Assembly: GCF_004794465.1 (NCBI RefSeq)
Contig: NZ_SSDJ01000111.1
Location: 27,290-91,289, forward strand
Reading direction: 5' to 3'
DNA length: 64,000 nucleotides
Source of the DNA: Microbacterium sp. K24
GTDB lineage: Bacteria > Actinomycetota > Actinomycetes > Actinomycetales > Microbacteriaceae
This document shows positions 62,648 through 64,000 of this stretch, one piece after another. A program made the translations under genes and the position numbers. The notes beneath the pieces are model-generated. The model worked only from the letters and a program-made list of their open reading frames with translations, made no database searches and had not been told where the DNA came from. Positions within the stretch are counted from its first letter, which is position 1. Each line of letters opens with the position of its first letter.

Positions 62648-62654
62648 GGGAATC

Positions 62655-63059
62655 ATGCACATGCTCCTCCGCCTCGCCGAGGAGCACGGCGTGCGCATCG
62701 TCGAGCGCCCCGGACGCACGCGCGGGGGCTTCGAACCGTCTTCGCGCACCATACGCCTCGCGCCCGGCATGAGCGCGCGCACGACCCGCAGCGTCCTCGC
62801 GCACGAACTGGGTCACGTCATCCTCGGGCACGTCCCCTCCACGGTGCCGGCAGTCCGTCGCCAGCAGGAGCGCCAGGCCGACGAGTGGGCGGCGTGCCGG
62901 CTGATCACGGCCTCGGCCTACGCGCAGGCCGAAGACGCGCGCGGGCCGCACCTGGCGAGCCTCGCCTTCGAGCTCGACGTGACGATCGAGCTCATCCTCG
63001 CCTACCAGCGTCGGCTCCGGCGGATCGGTGAGAACGACCTGCGGTTCACGGCGGCGTGA
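62655..63059 (+). CDS. ImmA/IrrE-family metallopeptidase
   Basis: The 134-residue protein has the zinc-binding HExxH in SVLAHELGHVILGH (H50, E51, H54) and the third-ligand region QERQADEWAACRLI, both diagnostic of the ImmA/IrrE (M78) family. It is shorter than ImmA from ICEBs1 and lacks any extra domain. AGGGG precedes the ATG at 62655. It probably cleaves the XRE repressor encoded just upstream. No integrase or other element gene is visible to the right edge, so what it controls is open. Confidence 0.9.
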   Translation: MHMLLRLAEEHGVRIVERPGRTRGGFEPSSRTIRLAPGMSARTTRSVLAHELGHVILGHVPSTVPAVRRQQERQADEWAACRLITASAYAQAEDARGPHLASLAFELDVTIELILAYQRRLRRIGENDLRFTAA

Positions 63060-63075
63060 CGACATCGTCCGCTGA

Positions 63076-63081
63076 TTGAAT
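63076..63081 (+). promoter_or_regulatory. Weak -10 candidate of the acetyltransferase gene
   Basis: TTGAAT lies six bases (GGCTGC) before the ATG at 63088; no ribosome site is seen. Confidence 0.3.
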
Positions 63082-63087
63082 GGCTGC

Positions 63088-63690
63088 ATGGCTTTTCTCG
63101 TCTCACCCGCGCCCGTCACCCTGACGGGCGAGCTCGTCGAACTCCGCCCGCTCGACCGCTCTCACGTCGACGGTCTGGTCGATGCCGTGGAGGAGGGCGA
63201 TCTGTGGAAGACAGCGTGGTACACCTCGGTCCCGGCGCCCGACGGCGTCGCCGCAGAGGTCGGCCGACGCCTCTCGCTGATCGACAAGGGCGAGATGCTG
63301 CCGTTCACCGCTTTCGACGCCTCGGGGCGCATCCTCGGGCTGACCTCGTACTACGACATCGTCGCCGACGTGCCGCGGCTGCACATCGGATACACCTGGA
63401 ACCGCCCGTCCGCGCACGGCACGGGCACGAACGCGGAGTCGAAGCTGCTGCTGCTGCGACACGCCTTCGAGACTCTCGGGGTGTTCCGCGTGGGTTTGAC
63501 GACGCAGTGGGTGAACTTCCAGTCGCGGGCGGCGATCGAGCGTCTCGGCGCCAAGCAGGACGGCGTGATGCGCGCCATGAGCCGCTACCGCAACGGTGCG
63601 CTGCGCGACAGCGTGGAGTTCTCGATCATCGAGCCGGAGTGGCCCGCGGTGAAGGCCAATCTCGAGGCGCGGCTCGCTCGGCGGCGTTGA
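63088..63690 (+). CDS. GNAT-family N-acetyltransferase (RimJ/RimL-like)
   Basis: The 200-residue protein begins TLTGELVELRPLDRSHVDGL, the opening of RimJ/RimL-type GNAT proteins, with a beta-strand ILGLTSYYDIVADVPRLHIGYTW-type core and HGTGTNAESKLLLLRHAFET, the acetyl-CoA loop and helix. TQWVNFQSRAAIERLGAKQD completes the fold. It would acetylate an alpha-amine of an unknown protein or small molecule. The ATG at 63088 is chosen because the upstream TTG at 63076 adds only four residues and overlaps the -10 candidate. Confidence 0.9.
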   Translation: MAFLVSPAPVTLTGELVELRPLDRSHVDGLVDAVEEGDLWKTAWYTSVPAPDGVAAEVGRRLSLIDKGEMLPFTAFDASGRILGLTSYYDIVADVPRLHIGYTWNRPSAHGTGTNAESKLLLLRHAFETLGVFRVGLTTQWVNFQSRAAIERLGAKQDGVMRAMSRYRNGALRDSVEFSIIEPEWPAVKANLEARLARRR

Positions 63691-63702
63691 CGCCGCCGGC
63701 GA

Positions 63703-63906
63703 TCACTCGGTCGGGCTGCCCGACCAGTTGTCCTTGCGACGGGTGGCCGAGCCGCGCTGGCGCATCATGAAGGCCAGCGAGAGGCTGGTGAGGAGAAGGC
63801 CGGCGATGAAGACGATCGCCTGGAAGTCCTCGAGCGACTGCGCGAGAGCCATCACCCAGATGCCTCCGAGGAAGAGGATCAGGAAGAAGATGAAGCTGAG
63901 GATCAC
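63703..63906 (-). CDS. Small two-helix membrane protein
   Basis: The 67-residue protein has two hydrophobic segments (MILSFIFFLILFLGGIWVMA and FQAIVFIAGLLLTSLSLAFM) and a short basic, Arg/Ser-rich tail. No family was recognised; similar small proteins are common in this group. The start is GTG at 63906 with AGGAGAT upstream, one of the few genes here with a textbook ribosome site. It is convergent with the acetyltransferase gene 12 bp away. Confidence 0.75.
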   Translation of the reverse strand: MILSFIFFLILFLGGIWVMALAQSLEDFQAIVFIAGLLLTSLSLAFMMRQRGSATRRKDNWSGSPTE

Positions 63907-64000
63907 GGGATCTCCTGTCGTTGCGGCCGTCTTCTAGAGTACCGGTGCCGGCTGCGACTAGCGCACAGCGCGAGCGGAGGAAACCCCCTGGGCCGGGCCC

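Noticed and set aside
63907..64000. GGAGG near the right edge as start of another gene
   Set aside because: Only a possible CTG follows within the window and no coding pattern can be judged in so short a stretch; nothing else is seen there.

Overview
The window is high-GC, densely packed bacterial DNA from an actinobacterium, most likely a Microbacterium or close relative (Microbacteriaceae). The grounds are the base composition, the divergent rsmI / protein O-mannosyltransferase pair, the many LacI-controlled ABC sugar importers and the frequent starts with no leader. The species is inferred from gene content only. No tRNA, rRNA, CRISPR array, insertion sequence or phage structural gene was seen, and no stretch over 300 bases lacks a gene.

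Layout. 1-1548: start of a sugar ABC ATPase gene (cut by the window edge) and its LacI-type regulator, with two nearly identical operators. 1599-8171: housekeeping block metG, tatD, rsmA, ispE on the minus strand, interrupted by a frameshifted MFS gene and an aldo/keto reductase. 8233-10590: a duplicated-domain lipoprotein and a membrane-anchored molybdopterin oxidoreductase. 10633-18313: a putative beta-glucoside operon (family 5 binding protein, two permeases, fused ATPase, GH1 beta-glucosidase) with a LacI regulator and a canonical operator over the -10 element. 18310-25936: rsmI with a methyltransferase, divergent pmt, a DUF255 thioredoxin-fold protein, an FMN reductase, an aldo/keto reductase and a DUF418-like membrane protein. 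25992-30875: the large helicase HrpA and a zinc-free alcohol dehydrogenase. 30876-35999: a LacI-controlled operon joining a MalFG-type importer to a nucleoside hydrolase.

36012-56297 is the most distinctive part. Two dipeptide-type ABC importers lie in tandem on the minus strand, each followed by luciferase-like flavin monooxygenase genes. The second module also carries two carboxymuconolactone-decarboxylase/AhpD-type proteins. A divergent plus-strand operon holds an alpha/beta hydrolase with an Asp at the nucleophile position, an O-acetylhomoserine sulfhydrylase-type enzyme, an SfnG/SsuD-like monooxygenase, an oxidoreductase and a NYN-LOTUS protein. The likeliest reading is import and oxidative breakdown of organosulfur compounds with sulfur recapture into homocysteine. 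The only flavin reductase in the window is about 13 kb away, at 23292-23861.

56317-63906 holds a sugar oxidoreductase/isomerase pair with a divergent TetR regulator, a DUF4166 plus TIGR01777-type epimerase pair, small membrane proteins, another aldo/keto reductase, and a divergent HTH / XRE / ImmA-type metallopeptidase locus around a 24-bp inverted repeat. Across the window, at least 17 genes, mostly at the head of a transcription unit, begin 6-7 bases after a -10-like hexamer (mostly TANNNT), which suggests that leaderless mRNAs are the norm here.
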